This document shows positions 21,002 through 31,700 of a stretch of 64,000 nucleotides of DNA, piece by piece. The first letter of the stretch is position 1, and the number at the start of each line of letters is the position of its first letter. Source of the stretch: Spirometra erinaceieuropaei (taxonomy: Eukaryota; Platyhelminthes; Cestoda; Diphyllobothriidea; Diphyllobothriidae); the NCBI GenBank assembly GCA_902702965.1, contig CACRXP010000019.1:18525-82524 (forward strand), given 5' to 3'. The position numbers and the translations under genes are program-made. The notes beneath the pieces are model-generated. The model made no database searches and was not told the origin of the DNA. It saw nothing but the letters and a program-made list of their open reading frames with translations.

Positions 21002-22239
21002 ATGCCCCGCAGAGCACGGGCTAAAAGACGAAAGCTTGCTGCCTCCCCACTGTCTCCGGGTGCTAGAATCGCAAACGAAGACATAGTAGTTACCAGCATA
21101 TGTTCTTCGCCATCTGCAGATAATGTGAACTCACAAATCCCTTTAGTACATGTAGAACCTCTTGACCCTTCAATCGTCCAAAAATACGCCTCTGCTAGTC
21201 GTAGCAGGCCATCAGCAGACGAAATAATTGATCAGTTGATATATGGCGACATAAACAGTACTTCTGAAAAAGCTTTTAGACTTATTGAAGTAATAAGTTC
21301 TGGAAGTAAGAAGAGAATTAAACGCAAGCATAATTTCGTACTGCGAAACATTCAGAGCCACATATCTGCTATAGAGGGAGCGCATTTGTTCCTGCAAAGT
21401 TGTGGTTTGAATTTCAGTGTCGCACAAGCTAAACGACTGCGCTCGCTTAGCCGTAATGCGCCGGTCCTAGTTACCCTTTTTTCCATGATAGATGTCGATT
21501 TTATCTTGTCAGGGAGGGAGATAACTAGAGAATTCTGCCGTAAATGGTGCTGCTCCGTTTCGCCAGACCTCACACCGCTGCAGCGAAGACTGAATAAATT
21601 AAAATCGGCAAAAACCAACACCAAGATAATGATACCTACTGTCAGTTTGAATAAGTCCTTTACAACACTATCTTCGGCCTCTGCACGTCACGACATAGTC
21701 AAAACCGTAGGGAATTCGACTATTATTGATGCTGAGATCTTTAGAAGCAACAACACGCCTGGTATACAAACGCCCCTAACGACTCCTACAGAAACCCCTA
21801 GTAAGCTTAAGCATGTGCCTAAGTCAACGGCAAATCCAATTGCTGTCTCAGCCACTCCGACACCCCATAAATCCAGCCCCATTATAAAATCTTTTCCTCC
21901 ACCATCGGCTAACAGTGCCTCAAACACCCCGACTGAAAACGTAGCTTGTTCCCACCTGCCCTCAGCCCTCATATCGAGGCAGTTACGCCGAATATGTCGA
22001 TTTTCCCGCCGTTTAATAGAACTCTTGCTTTAATGGAAACAATGCGTCCCCCACCCCCTAATTTGTTTCCTCCACGGCCGTTTTATCAATGTATTCCTCA
22101 TGCCACTGTCCATACTGAATCAGTTAACTCATCCGATCCTCAGTTTAGTTTCGACGGGAATATGTTGCAGTATCTGGCCCACGGATTTCCAGCCGAAAAT
22201 GAGTTAGCTATCAATGGTTACCAGTCTACCTGCCCGTAA
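21002..22239 (+). pseudogene. CR1-like ORF1 protein, frameshifted
   Basis: The first ATG in a long frame is at 21,002 (MPRRARAKRRKLAAS). An in-frame TTG further upstream is unlikely to be used. The product begins with a strongly basic segment. It continues with a helical-looking middle (residues about 50-190, with RKWCC near 183) and then a Pro/Thr/Ser-rich low-complexity tail (TPLTTPTETPSK, FPPPSANS). At about 21,950 the frame shifts. The true C-terminal portion (PHIEAVTPNMSIFPPFNRTL, PPPPNLFPPRPF) continues in the next frame to a stop at 22,239. I see no CCHC zinc knuckle, PHD finger or esterase motif. In this family ORF1 products bind the element RNA. The position directly before the endonuclease-RT frame is the main evidence. 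Confidence 0.65.
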
Positions 22240-22414
22240 TTCCCTCCCCCAAATACTACCCCTTTTTATCCACGTCAGAATTTTTTGTTGCCAAAATTTT
22301 TTTGCAGAACCGTACGGTTACATCCGGTCCGTTTGCTGCGTGAGCAGCCCATAACTGGACGATGTAGCCTACCTCCCTCAGAAACTAACAGCCTTTCCCT
22401 TCAAACTTTTTGTT

Positions 22415-25214
22415 TTAAATGCCAGATCCTCTCTTAATAAGATGCCTTTGCCTCAGACTCTGGTGTTCGTCCATTGTCCGGATATTGTTTTAGTAACTGA
22501 GACTTGGAAATCAGCCTCAGTAGCTGATTCCAGACTCTCACTTCTAGGCTATAATTACATCGGAAATGATCGTCAGGATAGCCGTGGTGGGGGCAGTTGA
22601 GTCTACGTTAAGCAAACGCTTACATTTTTGCCGCTTGACCTTCCGCACTTTTACGCAGTAGAAGGCAGCAGATGGCTTCAGGTTTCTCTAAAAAATAAGT
22701 TCTCCTTACTCGTTGGCTGTGGTTATCATCCTCCCAACGCCAACGACAATTATAATCGTTTACTTTCACAGGCTCCAGCTTTAAGTATCAATTGGTTGCG
22801 GGTGACTTTAATCTTCCCGAAGTCCGCTGGTCTCCGCATTCATGCCAAGAAGGTTCGAAGACTTTCTTGAGACTGTGGATGTTGGGATGTGGAATCAGGT
22901 TGTCGATTTTCCCACCCGAGGCTCAAGTATACTTGACCTAATTTTCTATAGAGGCTTCGTGCCATCGTCAGTGTCATCCCTAGGCCCACTCGGGGGCTCA
23001 GAACATGACATAGTTGTTTCAACGTTGGAATTCGAGGCTGACAAAACGTCTTCCCCAAAGTGTAACCTTTTCCGCGATTTCCGATCAACTCGCTCAACCG
23101 AATTATTAACACACCTTAATTCCTAAGACTGGACTCATTTCTTCCTTAGTTCGGATGTAAATGTTTGCACTACAAATCTGTACGAAATTTTGGATCCGCC
23201 TATTTCTCGTTTTGTCCCCCGTAAGAAATTTATTAATGTTGGGGATGAGGTTTTCGTACCCTTACCCTTTCGTCGCAGATTGCGCAGACTTTATCGTCGT
23301 TTACATCTTCAGAACGATGTTTCTGTTCTGCCCTTGATTTGTGATATTATTGAGCGGGCTAAGAGATTGTCTGACGAAAATAAGCAAGCCGAGGAGATCC
23401 AGTTTACCGAAAACCATTCGTTAAATGTCTCGAAACTTTTCTCTAGAAAAATACGAACTCACCGAAAGACGCAGCATCCCATCCTCCGAGACGCTCTCGG
23501 AAATCCCATAGTTGATGCCCAGTTAACCGCTGATAGCTTCAATGATTTCCTGTCCAAAACGTTTATTGAAGACTCGACCACTCCGCTTCCGACCATCCAG
23601 TCATTGACCGGGGCAGTTCTAGAAACTATAACTTTCACTCTGTGGGATGTGACTGTTGCGATTCGGCGTCTTCGTCAATCTTATAGTCCAGGACCTGATG
23701 GTGTCCCAGTAAGCATTTTAAAAGCCGATGCAAACACGATTTTCCCATCTCTCTTATGCAAGATATTTAATCTCGCTCTTGAAAGTGAAACTTATCCTAC
23801 CTTGTGGAAGTAATCACACATTTTGCCCATCCCTAAGCACGGCAAATCCACGTTATTTGATGACTTTCGGCTAATAAACACACTTCCCCCAGTTTCGAAT
23901 ATCTTAGAGACATTGATCAAGGATAAGATGATGCGTCACTTAACAGTGAATAACCTACTGAGTGCTGCTCAGCATGGATTCCTCAAAGCTCGATTTTGTG
24001 ACACCTGTCAACTCCCTTTCCTTGACTATGTTCTCCAATCTATGGACAATGGTTTTGCACTTTCCACAGTATATTTCGATTTCACTAAGGCTTTTGATCG
24101 TGTTGACCATGCTTTTCTTCTCTTGAGACTGTCCTCTTTCGGAATAGGTGGCAAACTTTTGCATTTTATATCCTCTTACCTGGGCACTTGTACACAACGA
24201 GTTAAGATTTCCAATACTACCTCCAATCCCACACGTGTGAGGAGCGGCGTCATTCAGTGTAGTGTACTCGGACCGCTTTTATTTTGCCTTTTCGTTAATG
24301 ATGTACCCGATTTATTTCAGAATCGTAAGCCTTTCATGTATGCCGATGATATTAAAGTTGCATATCGATATAAGCCGGCAGATCATGACATCGTGCTTGA
24401 GCTCCTAAAGAACGATCTGCAGGCTTTCGCCCAGTGGTGCCGCACATGGCGCTTTTATCTTTCTTGGCATAAGTGTTCAGTCATGGTGGTTGGCGACGAC
24501 CGCCAACCTCAACTAAGTATTGAAGGTCACGCCATAAATGTTTCCGGGGTTATTAAGGATCTGGGCATATCATACTCCGAGAGTCTCAATTTCTCGGAGC
24601 ACTGTGCCTTGATAGTCTCCAAAGCACGTAGAACGACCGAGTTTATCCTCAAAAACTTCAAAACTAGGGATATTAGAATGCGCCTTTATGACATGTACGT
24701 TAGGACTGGCCTGGAATACTGTTCGTTTTTATTTAGCCTCATGCGTGCTACTGAGCGGAGAAAAAGAGAATCCGTTCAACACTTTATTACCAATAGAATT
24801 TAAACCCCGGAACACAAACATTTGTCTTACCGAGAAGGTTGTCGGTTTACGGGTCTTGATCCTTTATGGTTCCGTAGATTACAAAAGGAACTATTTTTGC
24901 TATTTAAACTCTTATATAATCACACATTTAACCCACTCACCTCTTTAAGACACCATATCCACCCACGACGCAACAGTCACCGTGAGGTCTTTTTATTTCT
25001 GCCTATGGCACGTACTGTTAAATATCGTCGGTTCTATTCTGTAAATGCACTTGCTATTTGGAATAAACTACCAATAAGAATGAAAACCCTGCAAAATAAT
25101 CCTTTATTTAAGAGAAATCTTACTCGATTTTTGCATTCAGAAAAGCTCCCACAAATTTTGGGTGCTGAATCCACTGATCGATTCTACTGTATCCATGGCG
25201 TTTTTGGTCTCTGA
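22415..25214 (+). pseudogene. CR1-like ORF2: AP endonuclease plus reverse transcriptase, decayed
   Basis: Endonuclease blocks in order: LNARSSLNK (catalytic Asn region), DIVLVTETW (Glu), GGGS then a stop then VYVK, GCGYHPPN, VAGDFNLPEVRW, FPTRGSSILDLIF and GGSEHDIV (Ser-x-His). The RT follows: SPGPDGVPVSILK, motif A YFDFTKAFDRVDH, motif B SGVIQCSVLGPLL (normally PQG), motif C MYADDIKV, and the C-terminal RFYSVNALAIWNKLP block. The frame is broken by TGA at 22,598, a frameshift near 22,790, and TAA codons at 23,127, 23,814 and 24,801. The catalytic Asp residues survive, so decay seems moderate. The protein would have nicked DNA and primed reverse transcription of its own RNA in the nucleus. 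Confidence 0.85.
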
Positions 25215-25529
25215 ACACTATGGCCGGTCTCACCAGCTGTTCCTTAACGCCTCTACTTTGACTATCCAAATTTCATGAAAGGAATTGACGTCCGATAATT
25301 TCCGATACCGTGCACCCCCCCTTCTTGACGGTCGAAAGTCTACCACCAGTTGTTTTTTTCTCCTGAACCCTCCAAACCATAAAAACCACCATCAAATATA
25401 TATTATTTCTTTACCTCAGGAGTTTTTTCCCTGCTGTTCGTATTTGTGTTTAACTCTTCTTTTGAAAATGCCTGTAAACTGACATTAAATAAAATTATCA
25501 AATTATCAAATTTCTTAAGCTCACCACTT

Positions 25530-26380
25530 TTTTTTAATGAGCAGCAGTCATTGCTATTTATATACTTTGATCTGGACAAAGCCTTCGGCAAAATGCCACA
25601 TAGGCATCTTTTGGTATAATTGGAGGCTCTTGGCATACGACCTCCTCTATTCGAGTTCATCAGTTCCCGTCTGTCCATCCGATATCAGAAAGCCGTGGTC
25701 GATAATGGCTACTTAACACCTCAATCGATCGCGAGTGGTGTGCTTCCAGGCACGGTTCTGGGTCCGCTAGATCAATGATATTGCGACGGGAATCATAAAT
25801 TCGCAAACTCTTATCTATGCCGATGACCTCAAGAGTGCTAACATATATTGTGAGGACACCGCAAATGTTTTTGTTGAAAAAATTATTGATGATGTATTAC
25901 GTTAAAGCAGATGGAGTTCAACATGGCTAATGGAGTTTTCATAATGCAGGTGTAGTTTCCCGTCCTTAAGTACTGCTATCCTTTCTTTGGTTTAATGAAG
26001 TCCTGTGACCGTAATAAAATCAAAAATTTTCAGAGTTCTCAGTCGAAGACCCTTTTCTTAAACTGCATCAAGAATGTCTTATCCTGAGAGATTTCACTTG
26101 GCGAGCGTTAAGTTTTTATGGATAAGAAGACTCGAAGCTGTTTCTCCTTAACACTAGCTGTAATCTTCTGAGCAATGACACTCACTCCGAGGATCGGTCA
26201 TATGTCACGTGTAACACCTCCATCGTGACTCCGCCACGTCTTTGCAGTACATCTAAATATTCTCTCTTCTTGCATCCAAATATACCTTGCTTTGGAATAA
26301 TCTTCCACCGGAAAGTAGGTCATCGCCTGATTTGTCGGTATCTAAATCGAAATTACGCAAGAAACCTACATCAGGAAGCA
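25530..26380 (+). pseudogene. Second CR1-like reverse transcriptase fragment
   Basis: Starts a few bases after the 3' repeats of the preceding element. Motif A (FIYFDLDKAFGKMPH), the palm segment LGIRPPLFEFISSRL, motif B (SIASGVLPGTVLGPL) and, after a small deletion with a frame change, INDI and motif C (LIYADDLKSANIY) are readable up to about 25,900. The C-terminal WNNLPPES block appears near 26,300. There are several stops (for example after HRHLLV). The endonuclease is absent. The sequence is clearly different from the 20.8-25.5 kb element, so it is an independent, more decayed insertion of a related family. Confidence 0.75.
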
Positions 26381-27519
26381 CAGAGAGGCTACTAAGCATT
26401 TCATGCCTAAACACTCAGATTCGTGACTTTGAGAAGGGTCGTCCTGGAATTTTATGTTAGATAATTGATGTTTTGCCTGTTCAGGTGGGAAATGTCACTT
26501 ATATTTTCACAAGCGCCAGTTTTTATTTGGCTAATAAATCGATGGTTATTACTCCTCTCCTGCAATGACTATTTTTGCGGTCATCTCATTTCGACCCCTA
26601 GTGGTCTGCCGTCGAAAACGGCGGACTCCTCTGCTTCCGCCGTCTGCTGGTAGTTTGGCCGGTCAGCAAGGAAGAGTCATGGTTGCATTTCCCGTACGTC
26701 TTAATGACCGCCTCAGCCATTAATATATTCTCATCGGCTTTATTCTAAGCAGACTGTGACCGATCGCGTCTGGCTTCCTCTCGTCTCGCCACTTTGGCGC
26801 TAACAACATCCTTCGGTTTAGGAATTCTGCCTTTTATCTCCCTTGTACACTACAATATGCGTGTCACACCTCTCCGACCCGCATATTTTGTCTCCCGTGT
26901 GCAACAGTTTTTTCTCCTTCAAAGCGAACTAAATCACATTTGTTTTCTCTTTTTCAGACAAGGGAGTATTTTCACTGATAACCGATTTTTTAAAATAGCT
27001 GACTGCTCATTCTATAAGCGCGAATAGAATACTACAGAGTTTTTCTGCTTGTCCTTAAATTCATTTGGATATTTGTTTTTGCTTGTTAAAAATTACCCCC
27101 AAAGATACTCAATAAAACAATTTATTTAGTTATTTATGTTCGAAGGGGGGAACGAACAGCATTTATGCCAAAATACACGAGAATGTAATGGGAAATCAAA
27201 AAAAGTTCTTTAGACATATGAGTAATGCAAACGCGACCGAAACCAAATTCTTTTTCTTGAGGGTTGCCAGGAAAATAATTATGCTTGTGTGCCCCCCAGA
27301 CAGGTCACATGGCAGATGCGTTGAACCAACACGGGTCCATAGTGGATTCTGGCAGGCGCTGTCGAATTTGCGAACCATAACAAATGCCAAAATTTCGGGG
27401 TGCGCTGGCAGACCCAGTTGCCGGCAGACGCCGCGCATGCTGGGACCCCTGCCGCACGACAATTGTTGTTATTGGTTAAAAATCTGGTTATTTCCTGTGC
27501 TTAATAGGGAGTGTAGAAT
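26381..27519. other. Anonymous AT-rich stretch
   Basis: No domain or repeat was recognised. A plus-strand frame of 132 codons at 27,188-27,586 runs partly into the R1 repeat and is not supported as a gene. Confidence 0.35.
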
Positions 27520-27740
27520 GAAACACCAAGGTGCTGTCTCGGCCGAGCCGCCCACCTTCAGCCTACCCCGTCTCCGGTCTTCTTGAATTTGTCTTGACGC
27601 CCAGTCCAGGTGTGGAAGGAGAAGAGAGTGCGGCAGATGCTATGCGAGTCGACGCTCATTATTAACTAAATCATTCACAAGTCATCGTCTCTGCTCTTAC
27701 CTTGCGGTGGAGTACACGGTGGACATAGGCGAAACCGACC
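27520..27740 (-). repeat. Dispersed repeat R1, minus-strand copy
   Basis: The minus strand reads TGTCCACCGTGTACTCCACC, then GCATCTGCCGCACTCTCT, CTGGACTGGGCGTCAAGAC and AAGACCGGAGACGG. The same landmarks in the same order define the copies at 48,838 and 61,168. Confidence 0.75.
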
Positions 27741-27900
27741 GAAATGTCATGAATGCATGTATGTATGTCCTTGAGCATATATGTATGCATTTGAAGGGTA
27801 AATAGCAGAGCCATTGATGTCCCTATTTATGTACAATGAGTTAGCATGTGCGCGCTCAAAATAAAACTGCAAACATTCAGAAGGTGATCAGTTCAAAATT

Positions 27901-27924
27901 TAATAATAATAATAATAATAATAA
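27901..27924 (+). repeat. (TAA)8 microsatellite
   Basis: Eight perfect TAA units, just upstream of the third non-LTR fragment. Confidence 0.95.
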
Positions 27925-27942
27925 GGAAGCGCGCTGTTCACC

Positions 27943-28720
27943 TTGAATCAGTACGAAACGGTTATGTATGCAAATGTTTTAAAAAAACTGGCTGTGACGA
28001 TTCATGTTGTAAGTTGTGCGACAATTCCGACAAGGCGGACATGTTATCCGATCTCTTCCCACCCGTGTATAACCGATAATCGGGCTTTTGATGAGAGAGT
28101 TTGCCTCCCCCAAATTACCGCATCTAACAATACATTTAGCATGATGATGTTCTTAAGAGGAACGGTTCTGGAAACTTCGACACAGCTACAGTCTACCAAA
28201 TCGCCTGGTCCGGACGGCATACCCACGAAAGTCCTACGTGAACTCTTACACCCGTTGACCTCATAAGTGAAGAAGAATAGTCAAGTACCGGAACACTGTG
28301 TTTATTGTCCTGAGCTTTCGGACTCGTACAGGAGTCCATCGGCAGAGGTAGCAGCAGCGGAACAAGCGACAGCTATAAGGCATATAGGCCGATCACAGAC
28401 CGACGGCGCAAGACTAGAGGTGACTACGCAGGGCTCTGAACGCCGGCGCCAGATCGATAAATCGATTGACCGAGTTCTCGTCCCGTTGGCCTCTCCATTC
28501 ACGGCGGCGTTTCGGAGGGAGCGTTTTGAGACCAATTCTATTTTTAACATATGTGAACGACTGGGTGGACTGCCTGAAATGAGAGCGCGTAATGCTTGCC
28601 GATAATCCTAAACTGTGAAAGTCGACCAACCAGCTGAATATGTGTTGCAGTTTCGAAAGAACTTGGATCGTTTGCAATAGTGGTGAGATGAAAGGGTTCC
28701 TTAACCTCAAATTTGAAATT
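27943..28720 (+). pseudogene. Third non-LTR reverse transcriptase fragment, highly decayed
   Basis: TKSPGPDGIPTKVLRELL (28,195-28,245) is the conserved N-terminal RT block of CR1/Jockey-type elements. SYKAYRPITD near 28,375 corresponds to the NYRPIS block. GSVLRPILFLTYVNDWVD near 28,520-28,575 is motif B after a frameshift. Motif A and the YADD box are not readable. Multiple frame changes make this the oldest of the three non-LTR pieces here. The chance frames on the opposite strand are shadows. Confidence 0.65.
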
Positions 28721-31700
28721 TCCGAATTATTCGACTAAGATCTTATAGCGTGGGGTCTTTGAGATTTGTATATAACGACTTCATCAGAGGGCACCAGACT
28801 GAATCAGTCAGCGAGTTAAGAACTCTCGGCATGTGGATGATGTCATCTTTCAGACTATCATCTAACTGCTCCAGGGTCTCAAAAAGGCCCTGGGTATCTT
28901 AAGTTCGGTCAGGATATCATTCCTCAATTTTGACGATGAGAATTTCAGACGAGCGTTTGGGGCATTTGTTTGGCGAACGCTAAAATATTACGTTCAGTTG
29001 ACAGATTAAGATGCCTACCTCGTGAGAGACGTATGATAAGATTAAAACTATCTCATTTCACTTATGGACAGTAGAGAGGAGATACGATCATGACCCTTAG
29101 GGCCTAGAGAAAGCTAGGTTGTGCTCATCGGTTCGGTAACTTTTTAAATTTTCAAAAACCACCAGTTTCCGAGGCCACAAATAAAAACTGAAGGCAAACT
29201 ATCCCAAAGGCTAAGTGAGAACCAAATTTTCGTTCCACCGGCTGGTTGAACGATGCAGCGAACTGACAATTTCCGTTGCAGGTCTTTCGCAAGTGAACGT
29301 TTGCTAAGGTTGTTCTGAGCAACTTGAATTTGTTGTAATATTTGTCGTGTAAAATGCGATTTTCGACCCAATTTTTCCGTGTCATGTTGAATGGGTCATA
29401 TAGAACGCTCTTACGCTTAGACCAGACTTAATGCCACGATATTATACAGAAGTTTTGTATTTGCATCATGGCGCTGACCCCTTCATCTTTGTGTGCTTTA
29501 CTTTTGGCTCACTCACATCTTTTCGAAAATAGAATTTTCGGTGCTCCGGTTACGCCAAATCGTCGTCAGTTTTCTTTTTGTTTTAAGCTTTTGCGAATGT
29601 TACTGACATGTTGATAACAGCGTTCGTTCGCTTATCCAATCCTTTTTACAACGAGTAAGGTCACTGGAGGTATCGCATGATGTTCGATGGAGACGACCAT
29701 CACAAGATTTGCTGTTAACCTTCGACCCATACAAAATAGTAACGAGCATTAAGTCCGACCGTAAGAAGACTTCGATGTGGGGAAATGTCTCATCGGGAAT
29801 ATCAGTAATATACATAAACTGTCCGGTTGACTGTAGTCCTGTGAGATCTATTGACTTGGGAATTATGGGTAAACATTTGGTCATATAAACGGACACAGAT
29901 ATGGCATTTGGTTACAGATTGACTGAATGCAAAAATTAGATAAATGTTTCGGTCTTAACAACACTGACTTGCGCAATGCTGTGGGAAATTAGGAAAATTC
30001 CAACGCTGGAGAAAGTGGCACTACTCATGAGTTCGAATGCGGGAAAAATTGTTCAAAAGGGGTTACAGAAAGAAACCGCAAGTTCATTTCGATGTCCTCG
30101 TTAGATTATTGCTTTTCGATTTATTGTGGAAGAAATTCCGTCTAAAATAAGAAACATCATCGACCGTATATTTTTGAAGCTTTTAAGAATTAATTCTAAA
30201 GGTCTGGCCATCAGTCTCCATTTAAACACTACGAACCCAACCTTTTGTCTAATTTAGGATTTTCTTGGGGATTTACGCAGGTAGCTCATGTTCTGGTTTG
30301 TCAATAAGCTACAATATATTTTTGACCTTGAATCTTGTTTTGTTTCTTAAACGAAGTATAACGTCAGGGTCATTTTCGAAAAACCCCAATGAATTTTTAC
30401 CTCTGGCTAAATGGATAAGTTGAAACGCCTTCCAGAAAAAAGCATTCTCAGGAATAAGTCTGACAAAAGTAAGTTCATAATGCACTTAATATTTCGTGAA
30501 ATTGAAATACGTGATGGTGCAATGGCGCGCCGGATCATTGAAATGAATTTTAAATTTACTTTACATGAATTTAATTGTCAATTCGATAGTATTTATTCTC
30601 TCTGTTGTCATGCATTACCGGAGCAAGCGTTACTGTGAACGCAGCATTAGTTTAAGAGAATTGTCTGTATGCATGAGTTAAACTCAGTCTTACCGACTCA
30701 CCTTCAACTTCTCCCAGAAATTTACCTGCAAGCACCAGCCCCGTCCGGTCCCGTCTAGCCCCGGGGCCAGAATTCTGAATTCTGGATTCAGAATTCAGAA
30801 ATATTTAGACAGTCTAACCGTGTATATTAAAGGAAACAAAAATAACAACTCAATACAAATAACTTAAGGAATTCGGAAACGAACAGCGCTAAACAAGCGA
30901 ACATGCGGCTGCATTTTTATGTTGCTCAACCTGATGCATTTAGAAACAAAAAAGCTGAATATCATGAGTTTCGAAGAAAACAGTCCTAAGGCTAAAAGTG
31001 TCTGCTGATATGACCTGCGAAATGCTGTGAATCCATTCAGAACCTCTGTTAATACCATTGTACAGAGTAAGTTTGCTTCTCAAGCCAGTCACAGGTGGTG
31101 GACATCTGTGCTATTTTGAGGCTTGCATGAGTCATTTTTGCCATGAAACCTTTTGGCTACTTTTAGATATGTTTTAACCAACTTAATGAATAAAACAAAA
31201 TAAAGCGTTATCAGGGCTAAGTGATATTTCCTTCCCGGTAATTTTTGTCTGGTTGTCGCCTCTTTAAAGAACGAAATTTTTGGGCTTACTTAGCTAAGCA
31301 TTTTCGGTTTTATTGTCACGAAAAGCCTTAACATAGGTCAGAAGACGCCGCTCCATTTACATGAACCCTTGGTGAAAAGATTGAACCCCAAGTTTTGTTA
31401 AATAATTCGCTATTTTCACAGAAGAGATTTTGCTATTTGAAATCCAATGACACAACCAAAAAACCCCAACTACACCAAAATATTGCAAGGAACCCTTCTT
31501 TATGGGAAATGACTGACGTTTCCCTGGCGGGAATTCTGAATTAATAAATGTTTCACACAAAATAATTCTTTATTTTACCTCAAGGCAGAAGTTTAAAGAT
31601 AATCAAATAAAGCTCATACTGTGAAGCAAACTACGGCATATATGGATAAGGTAATTTTCTGTCGCACATCCCGCAATTTAATTTACCAAGCACTCGAGAT

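Larger units (their letters stand above)
20801..25509 (+). mobile_element. CR1-like non-LTR retrotransposon, near full length, inactive
   Basis: The unit holds a presumptive 5' UTR, ORF1 (21,002-22,239), ORF2 (about 22,415-25,214), a 3' UTR of about 280 bp and two tandem ATTATCAA units at 25,494-25,509. Short 8-bp 3' repeats in place of poly(A) are typical of the CR1 clade. The ORF order, AP-type endonuclease and YADD reverse transcriptase fit this group. Stops and frameshifts in both ORFs show it is dead. The 5' boundary is a guess, because no target duplication could be identified. Confidence 0.75.
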
